Shown piece by piece: positions 40,274-49,809 of a stretch of DNA of 64,000 nucleotides. The translations under genes and the position numbers were made by a program. This DNA comes from Pycnococcus provasolii. Lineage: Eukaryota > Chlorophyta > Pseudoscourfieldiophyceae > Pseudoscourfieldiales. The DNA lies in assembly GCA_049487715.1 (NCBI GenBank), contig CP150553.1:909803-973802 (forward strand). The letters run 5' to 3'. The notes under the pieces are model-generated. The model saw only the letters and a list, made by a program, of their open reading frames with translations, did not search any database and was not told the origin of the DNA. Position 1 is the first letter of the stretch; every line of letters starts with the position of its first letter.

Positions 40274-41227
40274 ATGGAGAAGGTGGCGAAGAAGGAGAAG
40301 AAGGAGAAGAAGGAGAAGAAGGAGAAGAAGAGAGAGAAGAGGAAAAAGCACGGCGACGAAGACAACGACGGGGAGGAGCACAAGAACGCAGTCGCTGCCG
40401 ATGACAACAACGACGATAACAACCGTGGGGACGACGACGACGACGACGACGACGTCGACGGGGCTGCTCCCAAGAGAAAGAAGCAGCGAGGCAAGAAGAA
40501 GAAAAAAGGAGAAAGCGCTCAGCAGGAGGAGGAGACGAAACATGACGCAGCATTGGCAGAAAGCAGCAAGGACTTGTCGAATGCTGCAGCACCGACACCG
40601 CAGTCGCACCTCGTGTACGTCGCCGGCCTTCCGTACGACGTGGAAGAGGAGGAGCTGCGCCGCTTCTTTGCCGAGGGCGGCGTCGAGCCACCTGAGCCAG
40701 CGTCGCGAGGTGGCATCGAGTACTTCACATTTCCAGACTCTGGACGATTCAACGGAATCTGCAAGGTGTCGTTCGCAACGGAGAGCGACGCAAAGCGAGC
40801 CATTGCGTTCGACGGCACCGACTTTCGTGGAGACGGCGCGCGCTACGTCGTCATCAAGCCATGGACAAAGCCAGCTGCAGCCAGCAGCCCCGCTGCGCCG
40901 TCGTCGGATCACGCTGGCGCATTTTACGCTCCTCGCGTCGACACACTACCTCCCAGCGTTTACGTCGGCAACCTGCACTTCGCCGTAGACGAGGAGGAGT
41001 TGTCGGCAGCCTTCGCCGCCGCAGGATGCACAGTCAGGCGAGTGAGGCTGCACACCGACCCGTCAACCGGCCAGAGCCGCGGATTCGCTCATGTTGACCT
41101 CGGCAGCCGAATATGCGCGGAGAAGGGGCTCGCACTCGACGGGCAATTTCTACGCGGCCGGAACTTGCGAGTAGGTTACGCTCAGAAAGCGAAGCTGCCG
41201 AAAGGATCGAGAGCCGCCCCTTCGTAA
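40274..41227 (+). CDS. Nucleolin-like protein with two RRMs
   Basis: A 317-residue product. Residues 1-25 are Lys/Glu repeats, then acidic Asp/Asn runs and basic KKQRGKKKKK, as in nucleolar proteins. RRM1 is at about 113-200 (VYVAGLPYDVEEEELRRFF as RNP2 region, GICKVSFAT as RNP1-like). RRM2 is at about 229-306 (VYVGNLHFAV, then SRGFAHVDL). The layout suggests an rRNA-processing factor, of the nucleolin/NSR1 or NOP13-like type. The basic tail follows RRM2. Its stop is 40 bp from the stop of the convergent small gene. Confidence 0.85.
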   Translation: MEKVAKKEKKEKKEKKEKKREKRKKHGDEDNDGEEHKNAVAADDNNDDNNRGDDDDDDDDVDGAAPKRKKQRGKKKKKGESAQQEEETKHDAALAESSKDLSNAAAPTPQSHLVYVAGLPYDVEEEELRRFFAEGGVEPPEPASRGGIEYFTFPDSGRFNGICKVSFATESDAKRAIAFDGTDFRGDGARYVVIKPWTKPAAASSPAAPSSDHAGAFYAPRVDTLPPSVYVGNLHFAVDEEELSAAFAAAGCTVRRVRLHTDPSTGQSRGFAHVDLGSRICAEKGLALDGQFLRGRNLRVGYAQKAKLPKGSRAAPS

Positions 41228-41267
41228 AAAGACTTTTTGTTTTTCTCTCTCAATGTTTGTTTACATT

Positions 41268-41782
41268 CTATCGTCTCAACGAGGCCATGGCGTACGCAAC
41301 TGTGCCACACATCGTCGCCAGCAAAGCCACGCTCGCGACGCTTGGCCTCTGCGCGGCAACGTCCGTGAGTGCGAACACCACGCCTGTTGCACACCCCGCA
41401 ATTGCGTGGTTCGTCGCGCCGACACGCCGCCTTGTCTTCTGTGCTACACAAAGTGCTGCCGTGTACCTGGTTTTGGTTGTCGTGAGTGAGATGTTGTGTT
41501 CCAGTGAGCGTACATACTGATTTGTCCATCAAATCGTCTAACAGTGTCTCTTGACGAAATGTCGCACGTGAAGGCGAGTGCACCCGTCGTTCTTGCCGGA
41601 CGTAGCACGCGTAAAGTTGGCCGTTTCCGTTTCGTCAACCAGTCCGCGGATGCACCCGCAAGTCCTGCGGCGAGTCCCGTGCTAGCACCCAGCGCCGTTC
41701 CCGCAGCGGTTGCGTGCATCAGAGACGTCCAAGGTGGCGAGGCAGAGGCTGTGCTTTTGCTCTTTTCAGATGTCGTCGCCAT
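41268..41782 (-). CDS. Small Ala/Gly-rich multi-span protein, two exons (Tim17-like in appearance)
   Basis: Exon 1 is 41782-41518 (265 nt) and exon 2 is 41443-41268 (176 nt), together 441 nt, exactly 146 residues and stop. The 74-bp intron (41517-41444) runs GTATGT...GTAG. Exon 1 gives a glycine-motif helix (AAGTALGASTGLAAGLAGAS) and exon 2 two more hydrophobic helices (AIAGCATGVVFALTDVAA and VASVALLATMCGTVAYAMA). Small, Gly-zipper-rich helices of this kind are typical of Tim17/22/23-like or Cox20-like mitochondrial proteins; I cannot choose between them. The splice model is supported by preserved frame and composition on both sides. Confidence 0.6.
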
Positions 41783-42179
41783 CTCGCAGCCTTTACGACG
41801 GTTATTATGGCAAAATCCCGTTGCTTTTTGTTTGGAATGTTTGCCGGTTGCCACGTTGGCACTCGGACATGGGAGGGTGGCAGTCGCCGTTGTCACCCTT
41901 ATCGAGCACGCGCATAGACCTTTTTCCCTTCTAGGGACGAGCGGCGCCCCGTCGGCCCCGACCCCGACCCTTTTCGTTTTCCTTTTCCAGGTTCCAGAAT
42001 TCCACCCGGACTCGCAGTCTCGCACCCGGTAAAGGTGGAGTGATGCGATCACGGATCACCCCCCATCCCTCTCCCTCTCCCTCTCCCTTCCTCCAACACG
42101 CGTTACTCGGTTACTGTACACGACGCCGCATACCCGCATAGTTCTACCATAAGCTCATAAGCCTACGCAACGCGTGCAC

Positions 42180-43934
42180 ATGGCACAGCGGGCAACCAGC
42201 ACTTCGCAAGGCGGCGTGGACGCGACGGGGTTCGGACAACCGTCGCACGCACACCGCCTGCCGCTGTCGCTGCAGAGCCTGGCGTCGAACGCGGAGTGGC
42301 CGTTAAGGCCAGGCGACGCGTCGTCCACCTCGCTCGTGTCTATCCTGCTGCAGCCTGGCGCGTCCGCGTCGGCGCTCAGCCGAGGCGTCCGCGCGCACGA
42401 GGCGGCGCGCAGCAGCGCGCGCGCGTGGTTGCGGCGCGAGAGACTGTACGAAGGAAACAGCTTCACGGCAGACGAGGAGGCTTTGGTCGAGCGTATCGCC
42501 ATTGCGGCCACAGCCACGGTAGCAAGCGCGCCAGGCGGTGCCGAGCGCAATGCTGCTGCTGCTGCTGCGCTCGTCGAGGCGGATGCGGTATTCACGTTCC
42601 TCGCTGGTGACGACAACGCGCTCAACGACGAGCTGAATGCCGATGTCGTCGACGCGCTCTGCGTTGCCGTGCACGCTGCGTCGGTGAGCGTGCTTGCGGA
42701 CATAGACGAGGTCGCGGCGACGGTACTCGTTGACGATGGGTGGCTCGACGCCGCGTTTACAGTCGCCGACGAGTACGCGACACGCTCAAACGATTCGACA
42801 CGAAGACGTGTGTTCAGTCGTCATGGATTCGTCGGTGCTGCGACGTACTGCGCACGTTTTCGCGACATGTCCGCGGATGATAGAAGCAAGTTCCTGTCGC
42901 TGCGCCAGCAATTCGAGACGTCGTCGAGAAGCAAACAGCAGAAAGAAATTCCCGCTGGAACGTCCACACCTGCCAGCGGTCAAATGTCCACGACATTGTC
43001 CGCAAAAGAGAAAGACAGCCCGTTGCAGTGGCTTGACATGATCGTTCACTCGGTACATGACAAGGAGCATGGAAATGCAAACACAAGTCAGTTTACGCGT
43101 CAACTCAGTGGCCGGGCAAGCATTGGCGCGCTCTTTGGAAGCTCCTTGTCTGGCGCAGGATCGGGGGACGAAGGCTTTGGCAATGGAAGCGACGCACCAA
43201 GTGATGATGAGGAAATGTATCCGGAGGTGGAAGAACCACCGAGCTTGGCGAAGCTCTCGCTGACTCTCTACATGCACAATGCTGCTCTTCAGGCGGGCAA
43301 GCTTCTCTCGCTTCTCTCGATTGTTTTCATTGCTGGCACCATATTCGTGCTGCTGTTTAGGGTTGCACGACTGCCGCTGGTCACCGCCCTCGCGTTGACT
43401 GCGGCGATCCACGTATTCGTCGTCGGGATACTCGCAACAATTAGCATTAGGCGAATCCCCCAAACGGAGCAGGAGCTCAAAAAAGAGTACGAAGTATTTG
43501 CAGAGAAGGCGGAGCGCTACCGGAACGCGAACCAAGGCGAAGACGGTAGCGGTGCCACGCATCCCTCGTTCGAGCAGGCTTTGGCGACCACAGCAGCCAC
43601 CGTCATGGGTGGACATCCGGGTGGTATGTTGGCGCAGCTTGGGCACCTTGGGCATACTCGCGGCGTTGGCGAACGGAGACTGTCGAGCACGTCCCCCAGC
43701 CTCACGTCGCAGGACGCGTCGATTCTCAACGCCGCCGAGGAGGGCCGCATGCGGCAGTCTAGCCCACGCGATCGTTCGGATAGCGGTCGCACGAGGCAGC
43801 CGCCCAGCCCACGCGATCGCTCGGACAGCGGTAGGACGACTCGGCGGCTGATGACAACCGCCCAGCGCGATCGGTCGACGAGTGACCGGAACAGATCGGT
43901 TACGATGCCTCGTCGACATTCGACGAGCATGTAA
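42180..43934 (+). CDS. Unrecognised two-span membrane protein with RDRSDSGR repeats
   Basis: A 584-residue product from the first ATG (42180; the frame is open two codons earlier). Residues 1-260 are Ala/Val/Asp-rich and mostly helical. Residues 260-365 are disordered with an acidic patch. Hydrophobic helices lie at about 371-391 and 399-420 with a short turn between, like a reticulon-type hairpin or a two-span anchor. The C-terminal tail (about 480-584) is Ser/Arg-rich and repeats SPRDRSDSGRT twice plus a degenerate third, with many potential phosphosites. I do not recognise a family. Confidence 0.65.
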   Translation: MAQRATSTSQGGVDATGFGQPSHAHRLPLSLQSLASNAEWPLRPGDASSTSLVSILLQPGASASALSRGVRAHEAARSSARAWLRRERLYEGNSFTADEEALVERIAIAATATVASAPGGAERNAAAAAALVEADAVFTFLAGDDNALNDELNADVVDALCVAVHAASVSVLADIDEVAATVLVDDGWLDAAFTVADEYATRSNDSTRRRVFSRHGFVGAATYCARFRDMSADDRSKFLSLRQQFETSSRSKQQKEIPAGTSTPASGQMSTTLSAKEKDSPLQWLDMIVHSVHDKEHGNANTSQFTRQLSGRASIGALFGSSLSGAGSGDEGFGNGSDAPSDDEEMYPEVEEPPSLAKLSLTLYMHNAALQAGKLLSLLSIVFIAGTIFVLLFRVARLPLVTALALTAAIHVFVVGILATISIRRIPQTEQELKKEYEVFAEKAERYRNANQGEDGSGATHPSFEQALATTAATVMGGHPGGMLAQLGHLGHTRGVGERRLSSTSPSLTSQDASILNAAEEGRMRQSSPRDRSDSGRTRQPPSPRDRSDSGRTTRRLMTTAQRDRSTSDRNRSVTMPRRHSTSM

Positions 43935-44451
43935 ATTGTAAGAACATGAACTTTTCACACGCCGTCGTGCGTCCAACCCCCTTGGTCTCTTGGCACTTAC
44001 TTCGCAAATAAGTGTTTTGCGAGATTTGAGGCGTGTTGGAAAAAAAAACGCCGCGAGGGTGTGAACAAAGGTTGAAATTAAAGTTGAATAACTAAGGATT
44101 CACTATCATCTTGGTTTTCTCTCTTTCTGTACTTTCTGCGAGAACAATAATGCGACCAAAACTTCTGGATTGCGACCAAAACATTCCGTTAAACTCAAAC
44201 AAGGTAACGTAGTTTACCCCTGACGAAGATTAGGGTTAGGGTTAGTTGGTCGTCGCCCGTTTGTTGTCAACGACGGGTCCCCCCCCCTGGTGCCATTTTT
44301 GAATCCCCAAGCAGGCCTGCTCTGTCATGTGTTTTCCCCTGCCACGCGCCATTCCTCTCCTTCCTCTCCTTCCCCTCGTCCTCCCCCCTCCCTCCATTTG
44401 CAAAATCAAAAGCACAACCACGACACCACACGACGACGACGAGAGCCAATA
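43935..44451. other. Intergenic 5' flank of the PHD gene with TTAGGG run
   Basis: No gene is seen. TTAGGGTTAGGGTTAG (44230-44245) lies about 207 bp upstream of the PHD gene start. A C-run is at 44279-44287 and an A-run of nine at about 44039-44048. Confidence 0.45.
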
Positions 44452-46872
44452 ATGGCTGCCGCAGAGCCACTTAAGGCTGAGCCAACAGCGGCAAGGTCCA
44501 CCGTGGCAACCGCCGCCGCGCCGGCGCCTCAGCAGAACCTGTGGCCGGCGGAGCCGTACTGGACGCACGTCGGGCCGGACAGGTGGTTTCAAAAGCTACG
44601 CGACATTCCCGGCGTAAGCGCGGACGAGTGGCGCGTGCTCGACGGCCTCACGTACGGCTCGCAGCTGTGCTTCTTTGTGGAAGGGTTTGAGCAGCTGCTG
44701 TCGCAGAAACTGGGAAACGACTCCAAGGCAAAGCACGCGGAGGTGGATCCCGACGCAACACGGATACGTGCTGAGGCATTCCCTCACAGTCTCACTCGTG
44801 CCATCGAGAAGGTGCGCTTCGTGCGCATGTCTCTGTGCATCCTCAATCCTGTGCGCCAACCTCCCGCACCAGCGAAGCCGGCACCTGGCTGGCTCAAGGC
44901 GACAATCACGCTGTGGTTTGAGGCGGTGGCAGAGCTCGGATTCAAGTCGCACGACGGTGAGCAGGGGTGCGTGGATGTGACATGCTACCCTGGCAACGAC
45001 GCAGACGCCTTCCTCGTAAAGCTTTCCACGTACGACAGCGTGGCGCTGTCGACGTTCATGGACAGAAAACAGCACAGCGTGACATGCCGCAAAACTGGGC
45101 GCAAGGGGCTTGCGGTGTACGACCCTCTCGACGACACAGGACGCTTCGACTTCTCGCCCTGGAGGTGCCTGAAGGTTCGGTGGGATGACAAGCCGGACGA
45201 GGGATTCGCTCAGCCAACTTCTCCGTGGGACCTATGCAACGTCGATGGCAAGCGCAGCGAAAATTATTCCGCTGTGGACGAGCAGCCAGGCACGTGGATG
45301 CACGGCATGGGTGGTCGACGTCCTCTGCTGCCGCATGAGGCGCCATTCAGCGGCCTTCCCACTTCGGCGCATGGGCGCATCCCTGGACCGCCGCCGCCGC
45401 CGCCGCCAGGTACGTGCCCGCCACCGCCGCCGCCGTCATCTTCTAGTGGCCGACCTTTACCCAAGTCACGCAAGGATCCGTCCGCGTACGCCGCCGCTCA
45501 TCATGCCACTGCGCAGGCGAAGAAAGGTGCCACCAAGGTGCCAACGGGAGAGCACCACGAGTACGCGTGCGCGCTCTGCGCCGACGGAGGCAGCCTTTTG
45601 CTCTGCGAGGGCACGTGCATGCGCAGCTTTCACGTAGAATGCCTGCGCAATTCCGGCATCGAGGTGCCCGAAGGCGACGCGCCCTTCTACTGCGACCAAT
45701 GCCAGACCCAATCGCACGTCTGCTCGCACTGCGGACTTAGCGGCACACCCATGGATCCGACGATGCGCTGCTCGATGCACAACTGTGGACTGCACTTCCA
45801 CCTCCGCTGCGTGAAGAAGCTCTTCAAGTACCGCTTCGGGAAGGGAAACAACCCTGGCGACGGCGAGAAGGGGTTCACCTGCCATGCGCATTACTGCGCC
45901 AACTGCCGCATGAGCGGGGACGCGCTCAGGTTGAAGCAGTGCTACGTGTGCCGGCGAAGCTTCCACCAGGAGTGCCTGTACGATGAGCACAACGTTTTCA
46001 GCCTCAACACAGGGGCGTACAACGTGACGAGCGGCGCGGCGATCATCAAGTGCGCGGAGTGCGTGTCCGCGAAGGAGCGCCACGTTAACGGCGATGCGAA
46101 CCCAAAACGGATCGTCAGGTACCACATTCCGCTCGAAACGTACGAAAAGAGCCATGGGTGGGTGCACGAGCTCGCTTCAAATGGCATCATCGTGCAGAGC
46201 AAGGAGCTGAAGGGCAGGCCGCTCTTCACATTTGGCACGCACCAGAAGGGTGGCGGTGTGGACTTCCTGACGCCTCCGCCGGTGGCGAACAAGCTGCACA
46301 CTTTCCTGCAGTTGTCTCCCCCGAAGCTTACTCCGCCGTCGGACCGCCCGGGGGCTGCGCATGGCACGGCGGAAGCCATCGACGACGAAGAGGACGACGG
46401 GATGCCACACGTGCAGTTGCGTCAGTCTCGATTCCACGAGCCACCGGTCGTTCTGAACGGTGAGCCTGTGACGAACGACCTCGTGGGTAGGCGTCTTCGC
46501 CACAACGACGTCTTCCAGGTTGGTGCAATCGTTTACGTGTACACCGCACCAAACTGCGGCGGCCCGTCACCGCAGGCGCTTGCGACGGTGCCATTGCCAA
46601 GGAATCGCATGCCTACGTGGCGCGGCATGGCACGCAACCTAAAGCGCAAAGCGGAGGTGCAGAAGCGTGGCGGCGTCGTATGCGAAGTGGAGAATGATAT
46701 CCAGCTTGAATTCTACGATGCGCCCGTGGACGAGGTGAACGAAGCTGCGGAACGTGTCGCAAGTGCCAAGGCTCGCTTGCCGCCAGCTCCAATTTTTCCT
46801 ATGGCAGTGGCAGCTGTGCCACCCGAATCGCCCGCTGCCATGGCAGTGGCTGTGCCGCCTGATTCGCCATAA
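44452..46872 (+). CDS. PHD/extended-PHD protein with an auxin-response-factor-like segment
   Basis: An 806-residue product from ATG 44452 (AATAATGGCT). Residues about 236-263 read WRCLKVRWDDKP...QPTSPWDL, closely resembling the end of the ARF Auxin_resp domain (WRCLxVxWDE...RVSPWEIE). A Pro-rich linker (about 300-330) follows. PHD1 (C4HC3, about 368-416) has CALCADGGSLLLCEG...FHVECL...YCDQC. A second, extended PHD-like block (about 421-510) has CSHCGLSG...CGLHFHLRCV...CHAHYCANC...CYVCRRSFHQECL. This resembles the PHD-ePHD arrays of NSD/EDM2-type chromatin readers. No SET or DNA-binding domain is seen. It probably binds histone tails in the nucleus. The ARF resemblance is short and could be convergence. 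Confidence 0.8.
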   Translation: MAAAEPLKAEPTAARSTVATAAAPAPQQNLWPAEPYWTHVGPDRWFQKLRDIPGVSADEWRVLDGLTYGSQLCFFVEGFEQLLSQKLGNDSKAKHAEVDPDATRIRAEAFPHSLTRAIEKVRFVRMSLCILNPVRQPPAPAKPAPGWLKATITLWFEAVAELGFKSHDGEQGCVDVTCYPGNDADAFLVKLSTYDSVALSTFMDRKQHSVTCRKTGRKGLAVYDPLDDTGRFDFSPWRCLKVRWDDKPDEGFAQPTSPWDLCNVDGKRSENYSAVDEQPGTWMHGMGGRRPLLPHEAPFSGLPTSAHGRIPGPPPPPPPGTCPPPPPPSSSSGRPLPKSRKDPSAYAAAHHATAQAKKGATKVPTGEHHEYACALCADGGSLLLCEGTCMRSFHVECLRNSGIEVPEGDAPFYCDQCQTQSHVCSHCGLSGTPMDPTMRCSMHNCGLHFHLRCVKKLFKYRFGKGNNPGDGEKGFTCHAHYCANCRMSGDALRLKQCYVCRRSFHQECLYDEHNVFSLNTGAYNVTSGAAIIKCAECVSAKERHVNGDANPKRIVRYHIPLETYEKSHGWVHELASNGIIVQSKELKGRPLFTFGTHQKGGGVDFLTPPPVANKLHTFLQLSPPKLTPPSDRPGAAHGTAEAIDDEEDDGMPHVQLRQSRFHEPPVVLNGEPVTNDLVGRRLRHNDVFQVGAIVYVYTAPNCGGPSPQALATVPLPRNRMPTWRGMARNLKRKAEVQKRGGVVCEVENDIQLEFYDAPVDEVNEAAERVASAKARLPPAPIFPMAVAAVPPESPAAMAVAVPPDSP

Positions 46873-47155
46873 ATTATTTTGCGCGTTTTTCCTCATTTCA
46901 CCTTTTTTTTTTTATTTTAAAAAAAACCAACCTCCTTCTTTTGTGAACTCCCTTAGGTTCTTTAGGTAGAAGTAGTATCACGCTGGACGCCAGCGAAAAG
47001 TGGTGTGAATATGGACGACGAGTTGGACGAAGGAAACCTAGTTCAATTACTGAATGGGCAATCTTAGCACGCAACCTAACAACAAAAATGTACCACCACA
47101 CCAACGCACCCAACTTGCTCCTTAAAAGCAGATTATCCCTTTCAGCGCTCGTCGT

Positions 47156-48529
47156 TTAGGTGGTTGGGTTGGGCTCTTCTTCGTCAATGCAATCACCCTT
47201 CGTCTTTGCATCAATCACCACCGTCGCAGCCGCGGCAGCCTGCCACTCGACGCGTTGTCGCGTCGCGTCCCGAGCAACGTCCGCAACCTCCTTTCCGTGG
47301 TTTTGCTCAAGGATGTCGATGTAGTTGCTCACATCGTAGTTCAACACGGCATCCAATCCGCGCTGCTTGACAGCCTCGCGATCGTAAGCCATTGCAGCAT
47401 CCTCCTCCGCATCGTAAAGACCGAGGTAGCGGTACTTCTTGCCATTCAAATTCCCAATGCGCGCCTCCCACTTGCCCTTCTGATGGCGCGTGACGCCTCG
47501 AAACTTGCTCGATCCTCGGCTGTATCCCTTCGACTGTCGGCGCAGGCTCATCACGAGGTCATCCTTCGTAATCTCCTTGAGGTGCTCGAGCTCCTGCGCG
47601 TAATTTGACATTGCGTAGTTCGTCGCCGCGTGCTGACCGCGGCACTTGATGGCGGCGATGTCGTACGCGAGAGCAGCCTGCTCCTCGCTGTCGAATCCGC
47701 CCAGGTAAACCTGCCTTCCCTGCTCCCAGATGTGCGCTTCCCATCGCCCTGTCCTGCAGTGGTGAGTGACGCCTCGAAAGCGCGACGTGTTCGTCCTTGA
47801 TGCCGCCTTCCTCTTGCCGCCGCCCGGGGTGTTTTCTGCTCCTGGTGAGCTGGCGTCCTTCGCGTCGGTGGCTGCAGACGACGTGGGCGGCGGCACATCG
47901 TCCGGTGCGGCTTCTCCAAACATCTCCGACTTTGCCGTCGCGTTTGGCATCGGGCTTGCTGACGCCGACGCCTGCAAAGCGACCGGCGCGGACGAATGCC
48001 TTGGGTTTCGGTTTCCAGGACGCACGAGCGAACGCACCTTCGTCGCAAGGAACGTCTCCTGTTCCCTTGCCGCGTCAGCAGCCAAGGCGGCGGCGGCTGC
48101 GGCAGCCGCCGCGGCATAGTCGTGCGTGGCGCGTCCCGCACGTTTTCGACTTGGCTTTTTCTGTTCCATCAGCATGGGCGTGTTAGGACTGTATCCAGTC
48201 GCAGTCGGTGGTGGCGGAGGAGGTGGGGGAGGTGGAAGATTATTGACGACGACAAAAGCAGCGCCGTGCTCGCCGCCACCACCAACATTCCTCCTCTTAT
48301 TAGGCGAACTCTCCCCGTTGTGAGCAGCACGCTGTACTGCATCCTGGTGATCCAAGTCGAAGACGTTCAGGTCGTCGTCGTTGATGTTGTCGTTGTGGTC
48401 GATGTTGTTGTTGACGTCATCACAGCGACACAGTATGTCGTTGTGTTCCCCGTCGAAGATGCTCGTGAGCATTTCGTCTGCAGCTGCCGCGAAGAGCGCG
48501 TCCGGCGTGTCGTCTACGTGCTGCGCCAT
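47156..48529 (-). CDS. Double-AP2 transcription factor (AP2/ANT subfamily)
   Basis: A 457-residue product. Two AP2 domains at about 247-312 (SRFRGVTHHCRTGRWEAHIW...YLGGFDSEEQAALAYDIAAIK) and about 340-405 (SKFRGVTRHQKGKWEARIG...YLGLYDAEEDAAMAYDREAVKQRG) are joined by a linker of about 28 residues (NYAQELEHLKEITKDDLVMSL), the AINTEGUMENTA-type arrangement. The N-terminal half is disordered with Asp/Asn runs, a poly-Pro stretch (about 100-110) and a poly-Ala stretch (about 138-150). A nuclear DNA-binding regulator is expected. No intron interrupts the domains, unlike land-plant ANT genes. Confidence 0.93.
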   Translation of the reverse strand: MAQHVDDTPDALFAAAADEMLTSIFDGEHNDILCRCDDVNNNIDHNDNINDDDLNVFDLDHQDAVQRAAHNGESSPNKRRNVGGGGEHGAAFVVVNNLPPPPPPPPPPTATGYSPNTPMLMEQKKPSRKRAGRATHDYAAAAAAAAAALAADAAREQETFLATKVRSLVRPGNRNPRHSSAPVALQASASASPMPNATAKSEMFGEAAPDDVPPPTSSAATDAKDASSPGAENTPGGGKRKAASRTNTSRFRGVTHHCRTGRWEAHIWEQGRQVYLGGFDSEEQAALAYDIAAIKCRGQHAATNYAMSNYAQELEHLKEITKDDLVMSLRRQSKGYSRGSSKFRGVTRHQKGKWEARIGNLNGKKYRYLGLYDAEEDAAMAYDREAVKQRGLDAVLNYDVSNYIDILEQNHGKEVADVARDATRQRVEWQAAAAATVVIDAKTKGDCIDEEEPNPTT

Positions 48530-49090
48530 TGTTGCAGTAGACGTTGACGAGGAGGGGTGCGGGAGTTATTGTGGTTGTGAGGTGGATGGGACCCGTGGTT
48601 GCCCAGTGAGTGTGCTCGTCGCCGAGGCCTATGGTCCGAGCCAAGAGGAAGTCTTGTCGTCTTGTCGTCATGGTGAGCCTGTGGTGGTGGGTTGGATATG
48701 TGCAGTGCAGTGCGTGACATGCGGAAAGGTTCAAGGGGAGAGTAGAGTAGAGTTGGGGAAGGGAAGGACAGAGGACAGAGGAAAGAGAGAGAGAGAGAGA
48801 GAGAGGAGTGCTCGAGGTGAAGGAAGGGAACAGGGAAAGGGAACGGAACCTCGGAACGCCACCTCGGAAGGCCACATTATTGGGATCGAGGAAATCCAAA
48901 CCCCGAATAAAATTTCCCCAGAAGCTCTGCAGATCCACGGGACCCGTGGGGGATACCGGTTTGTCTCGAGGGGGATACCTGTTCCGTTCCCCCTCTCTCG
49001 ACGTTGAGCCTCCCCTGAGCCACTCCCTCCCCCTCGCCTTTATCCACAACGACCCGGCCTTTTCTCTGCTCAACCCTCAAACTCGCACCC
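48530..49090. other. Divergent AP2/uS10c intergenic region with GA microsatellite
   Basis: Lies between the AP2 factor and plastid uS10. It contains (AG)n at about 48784-48806 within a longer purine-rich tract (48740-48850). No gene is seen. It presumably holds both promoters. Confidence 0.45.
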
Positions 49091-49609
49091 ATGGCGACGG
49101 CAATGGCTGCACCCAGGACAAACGTCGCGCGCGCAAGGACCAGCTTCGTCGTGAAGGCGTCTGCCACGCGCCCAGCAGTGGATGCACGCGTTCCCGCACG
49201 CGTTCCCGCACAAAGTCGCGTCACGCCGCCGCCAGCTGTGCGCGGCGATTTGCAGGTGTCAAATGCCGCGACGGCGGAGGCGGAATCGGAGACGGCGCTG
49301 AAGGTGAGGCGCCTGCGCGTCACGCTCAAGGCGTACACGTCCGACGTGCTGAACGAGGCGGCGCTGCTCATCACCGAGGCGGCGAAGTTGACGGACGCCA
49401 TTGCCAAGGGACCGACCGCACTTCCCACGAAAACCAAGCGGTTCTGCGTGCTCCGCTCGCCGCACGTGAACAAGAAGAGCCGCGAACACTTTGAGATTCG
49501 CACGCACAAAAAGATTGTCGACATTATGGATCCCTCCGCACAGACGATTGACGCGCTCATGCAGCTGGACATGCCCAGCGGATGTGACGTGCAGGTAAAA
49601 CTGCTGTAA
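49091..49609 (+). CDS. PRPS10: Plastid ribosomal protein uS10 (nuclear-encoded)
   Basis: A 172-residue product. The first 60-70 residues (MATAMAAPRTNVARARTSFVV then Ala/Val/Pro-rich) are a plastid transit peptide. The mature part matches bacterial-type S10: RVTLKAYTSDVLNEAA, GPTALPTKTKRFCVLRSPHVNKKSRE, HFEIRTHKKIVDIMDPSAQTIDALMQLDMPSGCDVQVKL as consecutive blocks. It is a head component of the 30S subunit. The start has good context (CCCATGGCG). It is convergent with the minus-strand gene ending at 49810. Confidence 0.95.
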   Translation: MATAMAAPRTNVARARTSFVVKASATRPAVDARVPARVPAQSRVTPPPAVRGDLQVSNAATAEAESETALKVRRLRVTLKAYTSDVLNEAALLITEAAKLTDAIAKGPTALPTKTKRFCVLRSPHVNKKSREHFEIRTHKKIVDIMDPSAQTIDALMQLDMPSGCDVQVKLL

Positions 49610-49809
49610 GTCGCCTTTGTCTGTGCGAAACGCCATATGCAAAAAATAACTCGACAAAAAAAAATCAGAAAGTAGAAAAGAAAAGAGTGGTGCAACATAA
49701 CTAACGTGTGTGCGCGCGCGTGTGTGTGTAACCACAGCAATTTTCTCTTCTCCATCTCTCATCATTGCAACTGTGGTTGATAAACAAAGAAAACCAAAGA
49801 CTTTTTTTT

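Noticed and set aside
41113-41520. Plus-strand frame containing MAYATVPHIVASKATLATL...
   Set aside because: Antisense to exon 2 and the intron of the minus-strand small gene, whose splice sites and frame fit better.
45466-46167. Minus-strand frame of 233 codons within the PHD gene
   Set aside because: Antisense shadow; the plus strand has clear Cys/His zinc-finger spacing.
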